DNA from: Chitinophaga sp. GbtcB8
Lineage (GTDB): Bacteria; Bacteroidota; Bacteroidia; Chitinophagales; Chitinophagaceae
Assembly (NCBI RefSeq): GCF_019091455.1
Contig: NZ_JAGXJN010000026.1
Location: 1 to 64,000, forward strand
Direction of reading: 5' to 3'
Length of the DNA stretch: 64,000 bases
In this document: piece after piece, positions 52,927-61,332 of the stretch
How the letters are laid out: every line of letters begins with the position of its first letter
Position numbering within the stretch: position 1 is the first letter of the stretch
Program-made: the position numbers and the translations under genes
The notes under the pieces: model-generated
Databases searched by the model: none
The model's input: only the letters and a program-made list of their open reading frames with translations
What the model was told of the DNA's origin: nothing

Positions 52927-53625
52927 ATGAAAGTCATGAAAGAAAAACACGCTTTGCTGATGCGCTGGACCCACTGGATCAACTTCCCGGTGCTGGCGCT
53001 GATGATCTGGAGCGGGTTATTAATATACTGGGCTAATGATGTGTATACCATTACGCTGGGCGGCCGTACACTGATCCGTTTTTTCCCGGAGTGGTTTTAC
53101 CAGCTGCTGCATGTACCGCATCGCCTGGCAGAGGGCATGGCTTTTCATTTTTTGTTGATGTGGTTCTTTATGCTGAATGGTTTCCTGTATGTGCTGTACA
53201 CCATTTTCTCCGGCGCCTGGCGGCAGCTGCTGCCCAACCGGCACTCCTTTAAAGAGGCCTGGCTGGTGCTGCTGCACGATCTGCACATCCGCAAGACCAT
53301 TCCGCCGCAAAACAAGTACAACGCGGCCCAGCGCATTGCCTATACGGCCATTATTATTATGGGCATAGGCTCCGTAGCCACCGGGCTGGCTATTTACAAA
53401 CCGGCGCAGCTGTACTGGCTTTGCTGGTTATGCGGCGGGTACCACTTTGCACGCATCCTGCACTTTGCATTAACCATTGGGTACGTGTTATTTTTTGTGA
53501 TACATGTGGTGCAGGTGATCCTGGCAGGGTGGAACAATTTCCGTTCAGTAGTGTCGGGTTTTGAAGTGGAGGAAAGATCATTCGATCATCTTAAAACAGA
53601 CGATCATGCAACAGGCAAACCATAA
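52927..53625 (+). CDS. Cytochrome b561-type membrane subunit (PF01292-like)
   Basis: 232 residues; the start at 52927 (MKVMKEKHALLMRWTHWINF) is chosen over an upstream TTG. Four to five helices carry heme-ligand histidines: RWTHWINFPVLALMIWSG, HRLAEGMAFHFLLMWFFML, and HFARILHFALTIGYVLFFVIH. It resembles the b-type cytochromes that feed electrons from quinol to periplasmic molybdoenzymes. The gene downstream is such an enzyme and overlaps it by 20 bp, so the two form a redox pair. Confidence 0.88.
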   Translation: MKVMKEKHALLMRWTHWINFPVLALMIWSGLLIYWANDVYTITLGGRTLIRFFPEWFYQLLHVPHRLAEGMAFHFLLMWFFMLNGFLYVLYTIFSGAWRQLLPNRHSFKEAWLVLLHDLHIRKTIPPQNKYNAAQRIAYTAIIIMGIGSVATGLAIYKPAQLYWLCWLCGGYHFARILHFALTIGYVLFFVIHVVQVILAGWNNFRSVVSGFEVEERSFDHLKTDDHATGKP

Positions 53626-54394
53626 AAAGAATAAGCCGGAGCTCACGGTTCAGCAAAAGATCAACCGGCGCAACTTTATTTCCTTTACCACCTTTTTTGT
53701 TGTGGGCGGGGCGCTGTTCGGCAGCTGGAAATGGTTGTACAATGCGCCGGAAGAAACGCCCGGTATTACGGCCGGCGCCAGCAAACCCTTACGCCGTGCG
53801 CTAAATAAAACAGAACTGTTCTTTCGCCGCATTTTCAGCAATAACCATCCCGTTAAAACCTATCCCAAACGCATGGCGGCCAAACGGGTGCGCGTGAATG
53901 GGGATATTGGCATTGACGATAAAGGATTTAACCCGCAGGGCTGGCAGCTGGCAGTAATAAAAAGCCCGAAGGAAACCCTGCAGCTTAGCCTGGATGAGTT
54001 GCGGGCCCTGCCAAAATCTGAGCTGATCTTTGACTTTAAATGTGTGGTAGGCTGGGACCAGATCCAGCATTGGGCAGGTGTAAAATTTTCGGATTTTATA
54101 ACACATTATGGTTTGCAGGACCAGGCCCGCATGCAGTACGTAGGCATGGCCACCCCTAACGAAGAATATTATGTAGGGCTGGATATGGCCAGTGCGCTGC
54201 ATCCGCAAACCCTGCTGGCGTATGAAATGAATGAGCAGCCCCTGCGGCCGGAACATGGCGCGCCGCTGCGGCTCATTATTCCCGTGAAGTACGGTATTAA
54301 GAACCTGAAACGCATTGGCACTATCAGCTTTAGTAATGAAAGGCCGCCCGACTATTGGGCGGAACAGGGATATGATTATTACTCAGGGTTATGA
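53606..54394 (+). CDS. SUOX/MsrP-like molybdopterin oxidoreductase
   Basis: 262 residues from MQQANHKKNKPELTVQQKIN; the earlier ATG at 53561 lies within the cytochrome gene. A twin-arginine signal (NRRNFISFTTFFVVGGALFG) sends it folded to the periplasm. The molybdenum ligand Cys is in LIFDFKCVVGWDQIQHWAGV, and the end HGAPLRLIIPVKYGIKNLKR matches the sulfite-oxidase fold as in MsrP. In E. coli MsrP reduces methionine sulfoxide with MsrQ; here the partner is a cytochrome b, and msrB and msrA follow. A role in periplasmic Met-sulfoxide repair is inferred from this order. Confidence 0.85.
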   Translation: MQQANHKKNKPELTVQQKINRRNFISFTTFFVVGGALFGSWKWLYNAPEETPGITAGASKPLRRALNKTELFFRRIFSNNHPVKTYPKRMAAKRVRVNGDIGIDDKGFNPQGWQLAVIKSPKETLQLSLDELRALPKSELIFDFKCVVGWDQIQHWAGVKFSDFITHYGLQDQARMQYVGMATPNEEYYVGLDMASALHPQTLLAYEMNEQPLRPEHGAPLRLIIPVKYGIKNLKRIGTISFSNERPPDYWAEQGYDYYSGL

Positions 54395-54428
54395 GGCCCT
54401 GCCAACTTTATCTTAAAAACAGTAACAT

Positions 54429-54917
54429 ATGAAATTAAAAACGTTCAAATTAGTATGCTCCTTCCTGGTGTTGCTGGTAACTGCTGCCTGCGGACAGCAA
54501 ACGCCGGATGTAAAAACTTTCCCGGAGGCCCATCCGGCCGAATACTGGAAAAAGATCCTGACACCTGAAGCATTTGAGATTATGGTGAACAGGGGTACTG
54601 AAAGGCCGTTCAATAACCCTTACTGGAACAATCACCAGAAAGGCGTTTACGTGAGCGCCGCCACCGGCAAACCCTTATTCAGCTCCGATACCAAGTTTGA
54701 ATCCGGCACCGGCTGGCCCAGCTTTTATAAACCTATTAATCCGGATGCCATTATGGTTGTTAAAGATAATTCCTTCGGTATGGAACGTGAGGAAGTAGTG
54801 GAACGCAGCACCGGACTGCATTTAGGGCATGTATTTGACGATGGCCCCCCGCCTACCGGCAAGCGTTACTGCATGAACTCTTACGCGTTAAAATTTGTGA
54901 AAGCAGAAAAAAAATAA
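54429..54917 (+). CDS. msrB: Peptide-methionine (R)-S-oxide reductase, lipoprotein
   Basis: 162 residues with lipobox LVTAACGQQ (Cys after LVLLVTAA), so it is tethered outside the cytoplasm. SelR domain: PYWNNHQKGVYVSAATGK, FESGTGWPSFYKPI, STGLHLGHVFDDGPPPTG, and the catalytic Cys in KRYCMNSYALKF. The zinc CxxC pairs are replaced (YVSAATG instead of YVCxxCG), as in several zinc-free MsrB forms. It reduces Met-R-sulfoxide. It forms a unit with msrA, which starts 5 bp later. Confidence 0.93.
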   Translation: MKLKTFKLVCSFLVLLVTAACGQQTPDVKTFPEAHPAEYWKKILTPEAFEIMVNRGTERPFNNPYWNNHQKGVYVSAATGKPLFSSDTKFESGTGWPSFYKPINPDAIMVVKDNSFGMEREEVVERSTGLHLGHVFDDGPPPTGKRYCMNSYALKFVKAEKK

Positions 54918-54921
54918 ACGG

Positions 54922-55593
54922 ATGAAACGATTGATGCAATATATAACTGTGCTGCTGTTTTTATACGGTTGTACTTATGGCCAGTCTGGGGTGGATGATA
55001 ATTTTGCGCACCTGCCATCACCCCGTAAAGGCGAAATGGTAGCAACCTTTGCCGGTGGCTGTTTCTGGAGCTTATCAGAAGGGTTGTCTGAATTAAAGGG
55101 TGTGAATAAAGTAGTATCCGGTTATTCCGGTGGCAGCACTAAATGGCCTACCTATGAAGAGGTAGGATCGGATAAAACCGGCCATGCAGAATCTGTGCAG
55201 GTGTATTATGATCCTACGGTAATTGACTATGCAACGCTGGCAGAAGCCTTCTTTTATGCGCATGACCCTACCACGCTGAACCGGCAGGGACCGGATGTAG
55301 GGATGGATTACCGCTCCGTAGCTTTTTTCCGCAGCCCGGAAGAGCACAAAACATTAATGGAGGTGGTGGCAAAAGTAAATGCATCACACCATTACGCCAA
55401 TCCCATTGTAACGCAGGTGGTGCCTTTCAAGGTATTTTATCCTGCGGAGAACTATCACCAGGGTTATTACCGGCTGCATCCTGAAAGCCCGTATATACAA
55501 GCGGTATCTGTACCAAAAGTGCAGAAGCTGCAAAAGGCCATGGGCGATAAAATGAAACCGGCTTTCCAGGTAAAGTCCCAGGGACACAGCTAA
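54922..55593 (+). CDS. msrA: Peptide-methionine (S)-S-oxide reductase, lipoprotein
   Basis: 223 residues with a lipoprotein-like signal (TVLLFLYGCTYGQ). The MsrA catalytic motif is TFAGGCFWSLSEGL, with nucleophile Cys near residue 46 (GCFW). GYSGGSTKWPTYEEVGSDKT, GHAESVQVYYDP and the FYPAENYHQGYY segment are family hallmarks. It reduces the S epimer, complementing MsrB, probably in the periplasm as part of the molybdoenzyme cluster. Confidence 0.93.
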   Translation: MKRLMQYITVLLFLYGCTYGQSGVDDNFAHLPSPRKGEMVATFAGGCFWSLSEGLSELKGVNKVVSGYSGGSTKWPTYEEVGSDKTGHAESVQVYYDPTVIDYATLAEAFFYAHDPTTLNRQGPDVGMDYRSVAFFRSPEEHKTLMEVVAKVNASHHYANPIVTQVVPFKVFYPAENYHQGYYRLHPESPYIQAVSVPKVQKLQKAMGDKMKPAFQVKSQGHS

Positions 55594-55620
55594 AGATCCA
55601 TCCACATAAAAAAACGTACC

Positions 55621-55914
55621 ATGACTAAATTTGCATTATTGGTAAGACTGGAAGCCAAACCAGGTAAGGAACAGGAAGTAGCGGCTTTTCTGAAAAGCGC
55701 ATTGCCTTTAGCCCAGGAAGAAACGGGCACTATTCAATGGTTTGCTTTGCAGATAGGCCCATCCACCTTTGGCGTTTTTGATACGTTTAACGATGACAAC
55801 GGGCGGCAGGCGCACCTGTCCGGCCCTATTGCCAAAGCGTTAATGGAAAAAGCGCCGGAGCTGCTGGCGCAAAAACCAGTAATTGAGGCAGTAGAGCTGC
55901 TGGCCGTAAAATAA
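55621..55914 (+). CDS. Antibiotic biosynthesis monooxygenase-like (ABM) protein
   Basis: 97 residues forming a dimeric ferredoxin-like module: TKFALLVRLEAKPGKEQEVA, ALPLAQEETGTIQWFALQIG, TFGVFDTFNDDNGRQAHLSG. Members include cofactor-free quinol or polyketide oxygenases such as YgiN, though many are uncharacterised. It follows msrA with a 27-bp gap, so it may belong to the same transcription unit. Confidence 0.85.
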   Translation: MTKFALLVRLEAKPGKEQEVAAFLKSALPLAQEETGTIQWFALQIGPSTFGVFDTFNDDNGRQAHLSGPIAKALMEKAPELLAQKPVIEAVELLAVK

Positions 55915-55935
55915 GTTTCAGGTGTTATATACGAG

Positions 55936-55976
55936 CGCACTATGCTGTAATGGCATGGTGCGTTTTCGTTTTCTTA
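55936..55976 (+). terminator. Terminator of the msr-ABM unit
   Basis: CGCAC-TATGC pairs with GCAT-GGTGCG around a TGTAATG loop, followed by TTTTCGTTTTC. It is 22 bp after the ABM stop. Confidence 0.65.
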
Positions 55977-56029
55977 CAATTCTGCGCAGGGCATAACCGG
56001 TAATTTTGAGGCATAATAAAACATACTTT

Positions 56030-56896
56030 ATGTCAGCAAATATTTTGATCACCGGCGCTACCGGCAATATTGGATCTGAATTAGCAAAGCAATTATCCGC
56101 ACATGGCGTGCCTTTCCGGGCCATGGTACGGTCATTGAAAGGTACGGAGGCATTAGCCGCTTTAAGTGGCGCGACACTTATAACCGGCGATCTGAACGAT
56201 CCGGCCAGCCTGCAGCAGGCTTTACAGGGAATAGAAAAAGCATTCCTGCTCACCAGTTCCTCTGAACAGGCGGAAACCCAGCAGCTTAATTTTGTAAAGG
56301 CGGCACAGGAAGCCGGTGTACAGCATATAGTAAAGCTCTCGCAGTTTGCAGCTGCCAAAGATTCGCCGGTACGTTTCCTGCGTTACCATGCGGTGGTGGA
56401 AGAAGCCATTCAGCGGCCGGGCATGGCGTATACTTTCCTGCGGCCTAATTTATTTATGCAGGGATTATTAGGCTTCCGCGATACGATTGTGCATAAAAAC
56501 GCCTTTTTTGCCGCTATTGGCAATGCCAGGATCAGCATGGTGGATATACGGGATATTGCCGCTGTTGCTGTTGCAGCGCTAACCAGCAATGACCATCACA
56601 ACAAAACATACAACCTTACCGGCCCTGCAGCTATTACACATGCGGAGATAGCAGCACAGCTTTCCAATGTACTGGGCCGTACTATCCGGTTTATTGATGT
56701 AACCCCTGAGGATATGCGGCATGCGCTGGATGGCGTGGGCTTTCCCGCCTGGCAGGCAGATGGTTTAATAGAGGATTATGCGCATTATGCGCGTGGTGAA
56801 GCGGCTGTTGTTGCTAACAGTATTGAGGAAGTAACGGGCAGGCCTGCACGGGATTTTGGGATGTTTGCAAGGGATTATGCGGGTGCGTTTAAATAG
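56030..56896 (+). CDS. NmrA-type NAD(P)H-binding SDR
   Basis: 288 residues from MSANILITGATGNIGSELAK; the ATG at 56006 gives eight unconserved residues. GATGNIG near residue 9 is the atypical short-chain dehydrogenase dinucleotide motif. TLITGDLNDPASLQQALQGI and FLLTSSSEQAETQQLNFVKA follow, with HIVKLSQFAA where typical SDRs have the YxxxK site; no catalytic Tyr is obvious. The C-terminal part (ALDGVGFPAWQADGLIEDYA) is like azoreductase/NmrA-type redox sensors. Substrate unknown. Confidence 0.85.
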   Translation: MSANILITGATGNIGSELAKQLSAHGVPFRAMVRSLKGTEALAALSGATLITGDLNDPASLQQALQGIEKAFLLTSSSEQAETQQLNFVKAAQEAGVQHIVKLSQFAAAKDSPVRFLRYHAVVEEAIQRPGMAYTFLRPNLFMQGLLGFRDTIVHKNAFFAAIGNARISMVDIRDIAAVAVAALTSNDHHNKTYNLTGPAAITHAEIAAQLSNVLGRTIRFIDVTPEDMRHALDGVGFPAWQADGLIEDYAHYARGEAAVVANSIEEVTGRPARDFGMFARDYAGAFK

Positions 56897-56899
56897 TTA

Positions 56900-57139
56900 T
56901 CATTGTTGCGGATCTTTTTGGAGAAAGTAGTAAATGGCATACAAGGCATTGGCGCAGTGGTCGCCCCAATGATGGACAAAAAGAAATTTAAGATCCCCGC
57001 AGGCATTTTCCTTTGCAGCCTCAGTGCCGGTATCCCATAAGAGCAGGAAACGCTTGACATCCTTGTAAATGTCTTCAATATCATCCTGCAGATCACCTAT
57101 TACGACCTCTTTGTCTGTTTCCTCACTAGGATTAAATGT
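56900..57139 (-). pseudogene. 5'-truncated DUF5063 gene
   Basis: In the minus frame ending TGA at 56900-56902 the translation VVIGDLQDDIEDIYKDVKRF, then LLLWDTGTEAAKENACGDLK and FLFVHHWGDHCANALYAIYY matches the C-terminal half of the DUF5063 family (DLADIYxDxK...F..HWG....NALxALH). The frame opens right after TGA at 57140-57142 without any ATG, GTG or TTG start, so the first ~100 residues are lost. The HD-domain gene on the other strand begins 45 bp away. The ATG-led frame at 56875-57096 is a shadow. Confidence 0.75.
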
Positions 57140-57183
57140 TCATCAATGGCAGGTATTATTTGATAGTTACTTATATTTATAGC

Positions 57184-57615
57184 ATGACACTCCAGAAAGC
57201 AATTGAAATAGCCATTGACGCACATAAGGGGCAAACAGATAAGTATGGCGCGCCCTACATTGGCCATGTGATGCGGGTAATGAACCTGGGCAGAACGGAA
57301 GAAGAAAAGATCTGCGGCGTGCTGCATGATGTTGTGGAAGATACCAGCTGGACTTTTGAACAGCTGGCTGCGGAAGGTTTTAGCCCGGAGATACTGGAAG
57401 CGCTGCGCTGTGTTACCAAGCTGTCGGAAGATGAAGACTACGACCATTTCACGGCCCGCATTCTGCCTAACCGGCTGGCCTGCCTGGTAAAGCTGAACGA
57501 CCTCACCGATAATATGGACCTGCGGCGCATGCCGGAAGTAAAGGAAAAAGACATAACCCGCTTAAATAAATACCTGAAGGCTTACCGGCAGGTAAGTGCT
57601 GCGCTGGGAAAGTAA
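57184..57615 (+). CDS. HD-domain hydrolase, (p)ppGpp-hydrolase-like
   Basis: 143 residues from MTLQKAIEIAIDAHKGQTDK; the ATG at 57136 is in frame but poor. HD metal ligands: GAPYIGHVMRVM (His near 29), ICGVLHDVVEDTSWTFEQL (His-Asp near 55) and a late Asp in LVKLNDLTDNMD (near 104). The pattern equals the small alarmone hydrolase/MESH1-type HD domain of SpoT and RelA. It may hydrolyse (p)ppGpp or a related nucleotide. Single-domain and cytosolic. Confidence 0.85.
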   Translation: MTLQKAIEIAIDAHKGQTDKYGAPYIGHVMRVMNLGRTEEEKICGVLHDVVEDTSWTFEQLAAEGFSPEILEALRCVTKLSEDEDYDHFTARILPNRLACLVKLNDLTDNMDLRRMPEVKEKDITRLNKYLKAYRQVSAALGK

Positions 57616-57637
57616 CCACAGAAAATATTCGGAAATT

Positions 57638-57670
57638 TCACGGCAGATGCAAAGCTGCATCTGCCGGTGA
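57638..57670. terminator. Bidirectional hairpin between HD and UspA genes
   Basis: CGGCAGATGCA and TGCATCTGCCG form a perfect 11-bp stem around AAGC (TTCAC/GGTGA extends it with a bulge). It lies between the convergent genes; no strong T-run follows on either strand. Confidence 0.7.
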
Positions 57671-57693
57671 AGATATTGTGAGGCTCTGTAAGT

Positions 57694-58527
57694 TTACGGA
57701 TGTGCAATAAACACCGGCTGTGTTGCCAGCTTTACCACCGGCGCTGCATGGCTGGGTGATAGCAGGTTAGAAAGGGTGCTGCGGCCATAAGCGCCCATTA
57801 CAATAAATACCTTCTTTTGTTTTAACAGGTATTCCAGCAGCCGGGCTTTCACATTACTATCTTCCAGCAGCACCAGCTCAATATTATTATAGTGTGCTTT
57901 CAGCCATTCTTTGAGCTTGTATTTGTCCTCTCCCAACGTTTTACCGGGTTCTGAAACATTCAGCAGCACAGCTTTACGGTGATGCAGCTGCGGGAAAAGA
58001 TAGGTGAATTGTTTAATAGCAAACATAGCAGCGCGGCTGTTATCGCAGGTAAAGATCACTTCCTCAATACTCTCAAAACCATCAGGCGCTATTACCACCG
58101 GGCACTCTGACTGCTTTAGTAAGTCCTTCACAAAACTGGAGGGCACTGTATGGTGCGTTTCGGCAAACGTGGTAGCCGCATCTACAATGATCAGGTCAGC
58201 ATAACGGCTTTCACTTACTACTTCAAGAATAGGCAGGCCCCTGTTACGGTGCGCATGATGACTAATGCCCCTGAGGGCACAGGTTTCATTAAAGTACCGG
58301 ATATTTTCCTCACAATAAGCTTTTCTTTTTTCCATTACAGCCGCTTCCTGCGTAAGCACACTAAACGGTGTTTCCCGGATAACATCCCAGGCGCTGTCAT
58401 CCTGGTCAAGGTTTTCAAGGAAGATACCTGTGAGCATAGCGCCATTGATGTTGCACAGGGCGCAGGCAAAATCAAAACTTTGTTTGTTGAACCGTACAGC
58501 ATCGGTTACGTATAATACCTTTTGCAT
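57694..58527 (-). CDS. Universal stress protein, two UspA domains
   Basis: 277 residues from MQKVLYVTDAVRFNKQSFDF; the ATG at 58566 is rejected because it adds an unconserved leader. Two tandem UspA modules: the first ends with ADLIIVDAATTFAETHHTVP and SFVKDLLKQSECPVVIAPDG, the second with VFIVMGAYGRSTLSNLLSPS (the GxxGRS ATP-binding-type motif). UspA proteins bind ATP or ligands during stress. A divergent PNPOx-like gene shares the upstream spacer, where GTGATCAC (58643-58650) forms a small palindrome. Confidence 0.88.
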   Translation of the reverse strand: MQKVLYVTDAVRFNKQSFDFACALCNINGAMLTGIFLENLDQDDSAWDVIRETPFSVLTQEAAVMEKRKAYCEENIRYFNETCALRGISHHAHRNRGLPILEVVSESRYADLIIVDAATTFAETHHTVPSSFVKDLLKQSECPVVIAPDGFESIEEVIFTCDNSRAAMFAIKQFTYLFPQLHHRKAVLLNVSEPGKTLGEDKYKLKEWLKAHYNNIELVLLEDSNVKARLLEYLLKQKKVFIVMGAYGRSTLSNLLSPSHAAPVVKLATQPVFIAHP

Positions 58528-58733
58528 AAAAAATTCTTTTAGGTCAGGAAAACCTGTGTATTGCACAGGTGGGATCTCATGGTGCTAAATTACCGCCGAT
58601 GCAGGCGCTGTAAAATGACGGAACTCAGGCCGGCTGCTGATTGTGATCACTCCTTATGATGATCAGCTTAGTGGCTGATGACCGTCATTGTTGCCGGTTG
58701 CAGCAGGGTTTAGCTTTAATAAAACTAAAAGCG

Positions 58734-59189
58734 ATGTTAGGAACCTTAACCACACAGGAGATTGACGAAGTACTGTCACGTAATATCACCGGCCGCATTG
58801 GCTGCAGCAATGCTGAAAAGATGTACATAGTACCCATCAGCTTTGCCTTTAACGGAAATTACCTGCTGGCGCATTCCAGGGAAGGTTTAAAAATAAACAT
58901 GATGCGGCAGCACCCGGAGGTATGTTTCCAGGTAGATGAAATTGATGATCATGCCAATTGGCGCAGTGTGGTGCTGTGGGGCAGCTATGAAGAGATAACC
59001 GACCCGCGGGAAAGATATTATGCCATGAAATTTTTAGTGAGCCGCCTCATACACCAGAACGTAAGCGAAACTGCCGGCATACCGGAAATGAGCGGCGAGC
59101 TGCAGCAGGAAACGCCTGCACCAGTTATAAGGCCTGTTGTATACCGCATCAGGATCAAAGAAAAAACCGGGCGGTTTGAGCGGCGCTAA
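58734..59189 (+). CDS. PNPOx-like flavin-binding protein
   Basis: 151 residues from MLGTLTTQEIDEVLSRNITG; the ATG at 58656 is upstream of the conserved start. Split-barrel FMN-binding fold: RIGCSNAEKMYIVPISFAFN, YLLAHSREGLKINMMRQHPE, CFQVDEIDDHANWRSVVLWG, then the C-terminal YRIRIKEKTGRFERR. Proteins of this family bind FMN, F420 or heme. Divergent from UspA, so possibly controlled together in redox stress. Confidence 0.87.
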   Translation: MLGTLTTQEIDEVLSRNITGRIGCSNAEKMYIVPISFAFNGNYLLAHSREGLKINMMRQHPEVCFQVDEIDDHANWRSVVLWGSYEEITDPRERYYAMKFLVSRLIHQNVSETAGIPEMSGELQQETPAPVIRPVVYRIRIKEKTGRFERR

Positions 59190-59195
59190 ATATTT

Positions 59196-60428
59196 TTAAT
59201 AACCCACTCTATAATCTTTTTTAGCGGGTTTGCCGGTCCATATTTTTGCGGAGGTCCATGGCGCTGGTGCTGCTGTCCAGAAGGTATTTTCAGCAGGCAA
59301 TCCTAACGGTAAAAAGGCCAGGGTGGCCATATACAGGCTGCCGGTTGATGTATAGGTATCGGCCAGTTCCGGCTGGTGGCCGTTAAAACCCAGCACCAGC
59401 CAGTTACTGGGGTCAAAGTTCTGGTTACCATCGTACAGCTTGCGGATCACCTGTGTAAGTGCGCTGCGTACCTGCCCTGGCGTTAGAAACTCCGGCAGCT
59501 GTTCCAGCAGCACTGTTTGCGCCAGCGCCTGGAAAGCGCCGCTACGGTAGGTCATAGATCTTCCATAAACAGGAAAGCTGCCATCCGGCGCAATAATGCG
59601 TTCCAGGTATTCTGCATGGCGCGCCATCCGTTTTACTGCCTGGTCATACTCCTCTTTTTTTGCCTTTTTGTTATCGGATAAGATCTTTAAAAGATCCACC
59701 AGCATGGGATGAATAACAAATGAATTGTAATAGTCCATGCTGAATTTTTCACCGTCAGAATACCAGCCGTCACCCACATACCATTCACGCATTTTATTTA
59801 CGGCAAATTGTATCCGCGCAGGGTCATAGGATTCGCCAATGCTTAACAGGAACCCTTCTGTAATGCCGGCAAACAAAAGCCAGTTGCTGTAAGCGGCGGC
59901 GCGGTTACGCAGGGTTTTAAAGCTGTTAATGTAATGTTGTTTTGTTTTCTGACTCAGCGGCTCCCATAAAGCTTTGGGCGCGCGTATAAAGGCATGTGCC
60001 AGGAAAGCTGCATCCACAATGGGCTGGCCGGCAGGGATATCAAAATTTATAAAATCCGGCCCGGTAGTATCCGCGGCATTGGCTAATGCCTGCAAAACTT
60101 CCATACGCATTTTTTTACGGAGTGTGCCTTCGGCAGTATTATCGTCCGGCAGCGCAAGCCAGGGAGCTACGCCGGCCAGTGTTCTGCCCAGCGCTTCCAG
60201 GTAAGTGACCTGTTTTACCTGGTTGGTATATCCCGGTCCCATTTCCAGCGGCATGTTCTTTTGCAGCGTATTATTTGCAAGGTTGTGAATTACGGGGTAT
60301 GCAATACGCTGTAAGGCTTTTACCCAGGAGGCCCGGTCTTTGGCTCCGGTAGCCAGTTTCACCTGGGCATGGCTGCTAAGCGCTATCAGCGGAAATAGAA
60401 TAACTAACAGGGTTTTACATTTGATCAT
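59196..60428 (-). CDS. DUF2264 domain-containing exported protein
   Basis: 410 residues from MIKCKTLLVILFPLIALSSH, a signal peptide ending SHAQ. The DUF2264 (alpha/alpha)6-barrel-like region has TYLEALGRTLAGVAPWLALP, NWLLFAGITEGFLLSIGESY, and EKFSMDYYNSFVIHPMLVDL, then GRSMTYRSGAFQALAQTVLL. The family is suggested to be polysaccharide-processing, since it is related to unsaturated rhamnogalacturonyl hydrolases, but has no demonstrated reaction. Close to the GH78 gene at the right edge but not in an operon with it. Confidence 0.85.
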   Translation of the reverse strand: MIKCKTLLVILFPLIALSSHAQVKLATGAKDRASWVKALQRIAYPVIHNLANNTLQKNMPLEMGPGYTNQVKQVTYLEALGRTLAGVAPWLALPDDNTAEGTLRKKMRMEVLQALANAADTTGPDFINFDIPAGQPIVDAAFLAHAFIRAPKALWEPLSQKTKQHYINSFKTLRNRAAAYSNWLLFAGITEGFLLSIGESYDPARIQFAVNKMREWYVGDGWYSDGEKFSMDYYNSFVIHPMLVDLLKILSDNKKAKKEEYDQAVKRMARHAEYLERIIAPDGSFPVYGRSMTYRSGAFQALAQTVLLEQLPEFLTPGQVRSALTQVIRKLYDGNQNFDPSNWLVLGFNGHQPELADTYTSTGSLYMATLAFLPLGLPAENTFWTAAPAPWTSAKIWTGKPAKKDYRVGY

Positions 60429-60531
60429 AACGTACATTGGGTTAATTGCGCTAAATATACAACTGAAAATAGAATTAAGGGATTGCTTTCATTGGATCAT
60501 TGTGGATATTGGTAAGTTAAGCAGCTGTGCA

Positions 60532-61212
60532 TTATTTCCCCGTTTCGGAATGGGGCGCATCCACCGGTTTGGACTCCGGTGATCCCTTTTGCCGGAGCCA
60601 GATGGAAAGCAGCACAATGGCGGCAACCGCCAGAAATTCGCTTTGCCAGTTCTGGAACGACTCAAACCAAAAATGCGCATCGCCCAGGTATTCACCTGCT
60701 GCCATAGTGGGCTGGCCTTTAATGAGCTGCTCTTCATTATAATCTTTGAGGCTTCCTAAAAAATGCATCCAGAAAGATAAAAGGAATAATAGCGCAAATG
60801 TAAGGGATAAGGAGTGCTGATAAATTGCCAGCCATATGCCGCCTTTACGTACCGGCCAGGGCGCATCCGGCCGTGGCTGCGGTTTCCGGTCCACCTCTTC
60901 CTCTCCTGCCCCTGGTTCATCTTTCAGCCTTTTAGATTCTGAAGAGCCTTTTTGCCGGAAGCCAACGGTCAGCACTACGTAAATGGCCATCTGTAAAAAT
61001 TCACTTTCCCAGTTCTCAAAGGTGGCAGATATAAAATGTCCGCTGGTAATGTATTGTGCGGCGGAGAGTGCCGGCTGCTGATGTTCTTCCAGGTCTTTAT
61101 TGTGCTGGATCCAGCCGGTAATAAACTGGAATGACCAGAACAGCAGCATCATAGACAGCAATAGGATGCTCAGGCTGTTCCTGTAAAAGAAAGATGTTTT
61201 GGTGTTTTCCAT
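60532..61212 (-). CDS. DUF6766 membrane protein with internal duplication
   Basis: 226 residues with two similar halves. First: NSLSILLLSMMLLFWSFQFI, then HFISATFENWESEFLQMAIY, VVLTVGFRQKGSSESK. Second: HSLSLTFALLFLLSFWMHFL, then HFWFESFQNWQSEFLAVAAI, VLLSIWLRQKGSPESK. Each half has two helices, giving four transmembrane segments, with the NWxSEF and RQKGSxESK motifs repeated. The middle linker is acidic. The function of the family is unknown. The linker/repeat arrangement shows a clear gene-internal duplication. Confidence 0.8.
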   Translation of the reverse strand: MENTKTSFFYRNSLSILLLSMMLLFWSFQFITGWIQHNKDLEEHQQPALSAAQYITSGHFISATFENWESEFLQMAIYVVLTVGFRQKGSSESKRLKDEPGAGEEEVDRKPQPRPDAPWPVRKGGIWLAIYQHSLSLTFALLFLLSFWMHFLGSLKDYNEEQLIKGQPTMAAGEYLGDAHFWFESFQNWQSEFLAVAAIVLLSIWLRQKGSPESKPVDAPHSETGK

Positions 61213-61332
61213 TTCTTTCCCCCTTCAAATTATGGGCCAGCAGGTACGGCCGTTATTTTCCCGGGCAAATTATTTTTATTAAAGTATGTAAATATTAATA
61301 ATATGTTGTATATTAGAGTACAACCCATACCT

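Noticed and set aside
56875..57096. 73-residue minus-strand ORF
   Set aside because: It is out of frame with the DUF5063 remnant that occupies the same DNA, which shows clear family similarity.
58643..58650. GTGATCAC palindrome as a CRP/FNR operator between UspA and PNPOx genes
   Set aside because: Only eight bases, with no second half-site at operator spacing; expected by chance.
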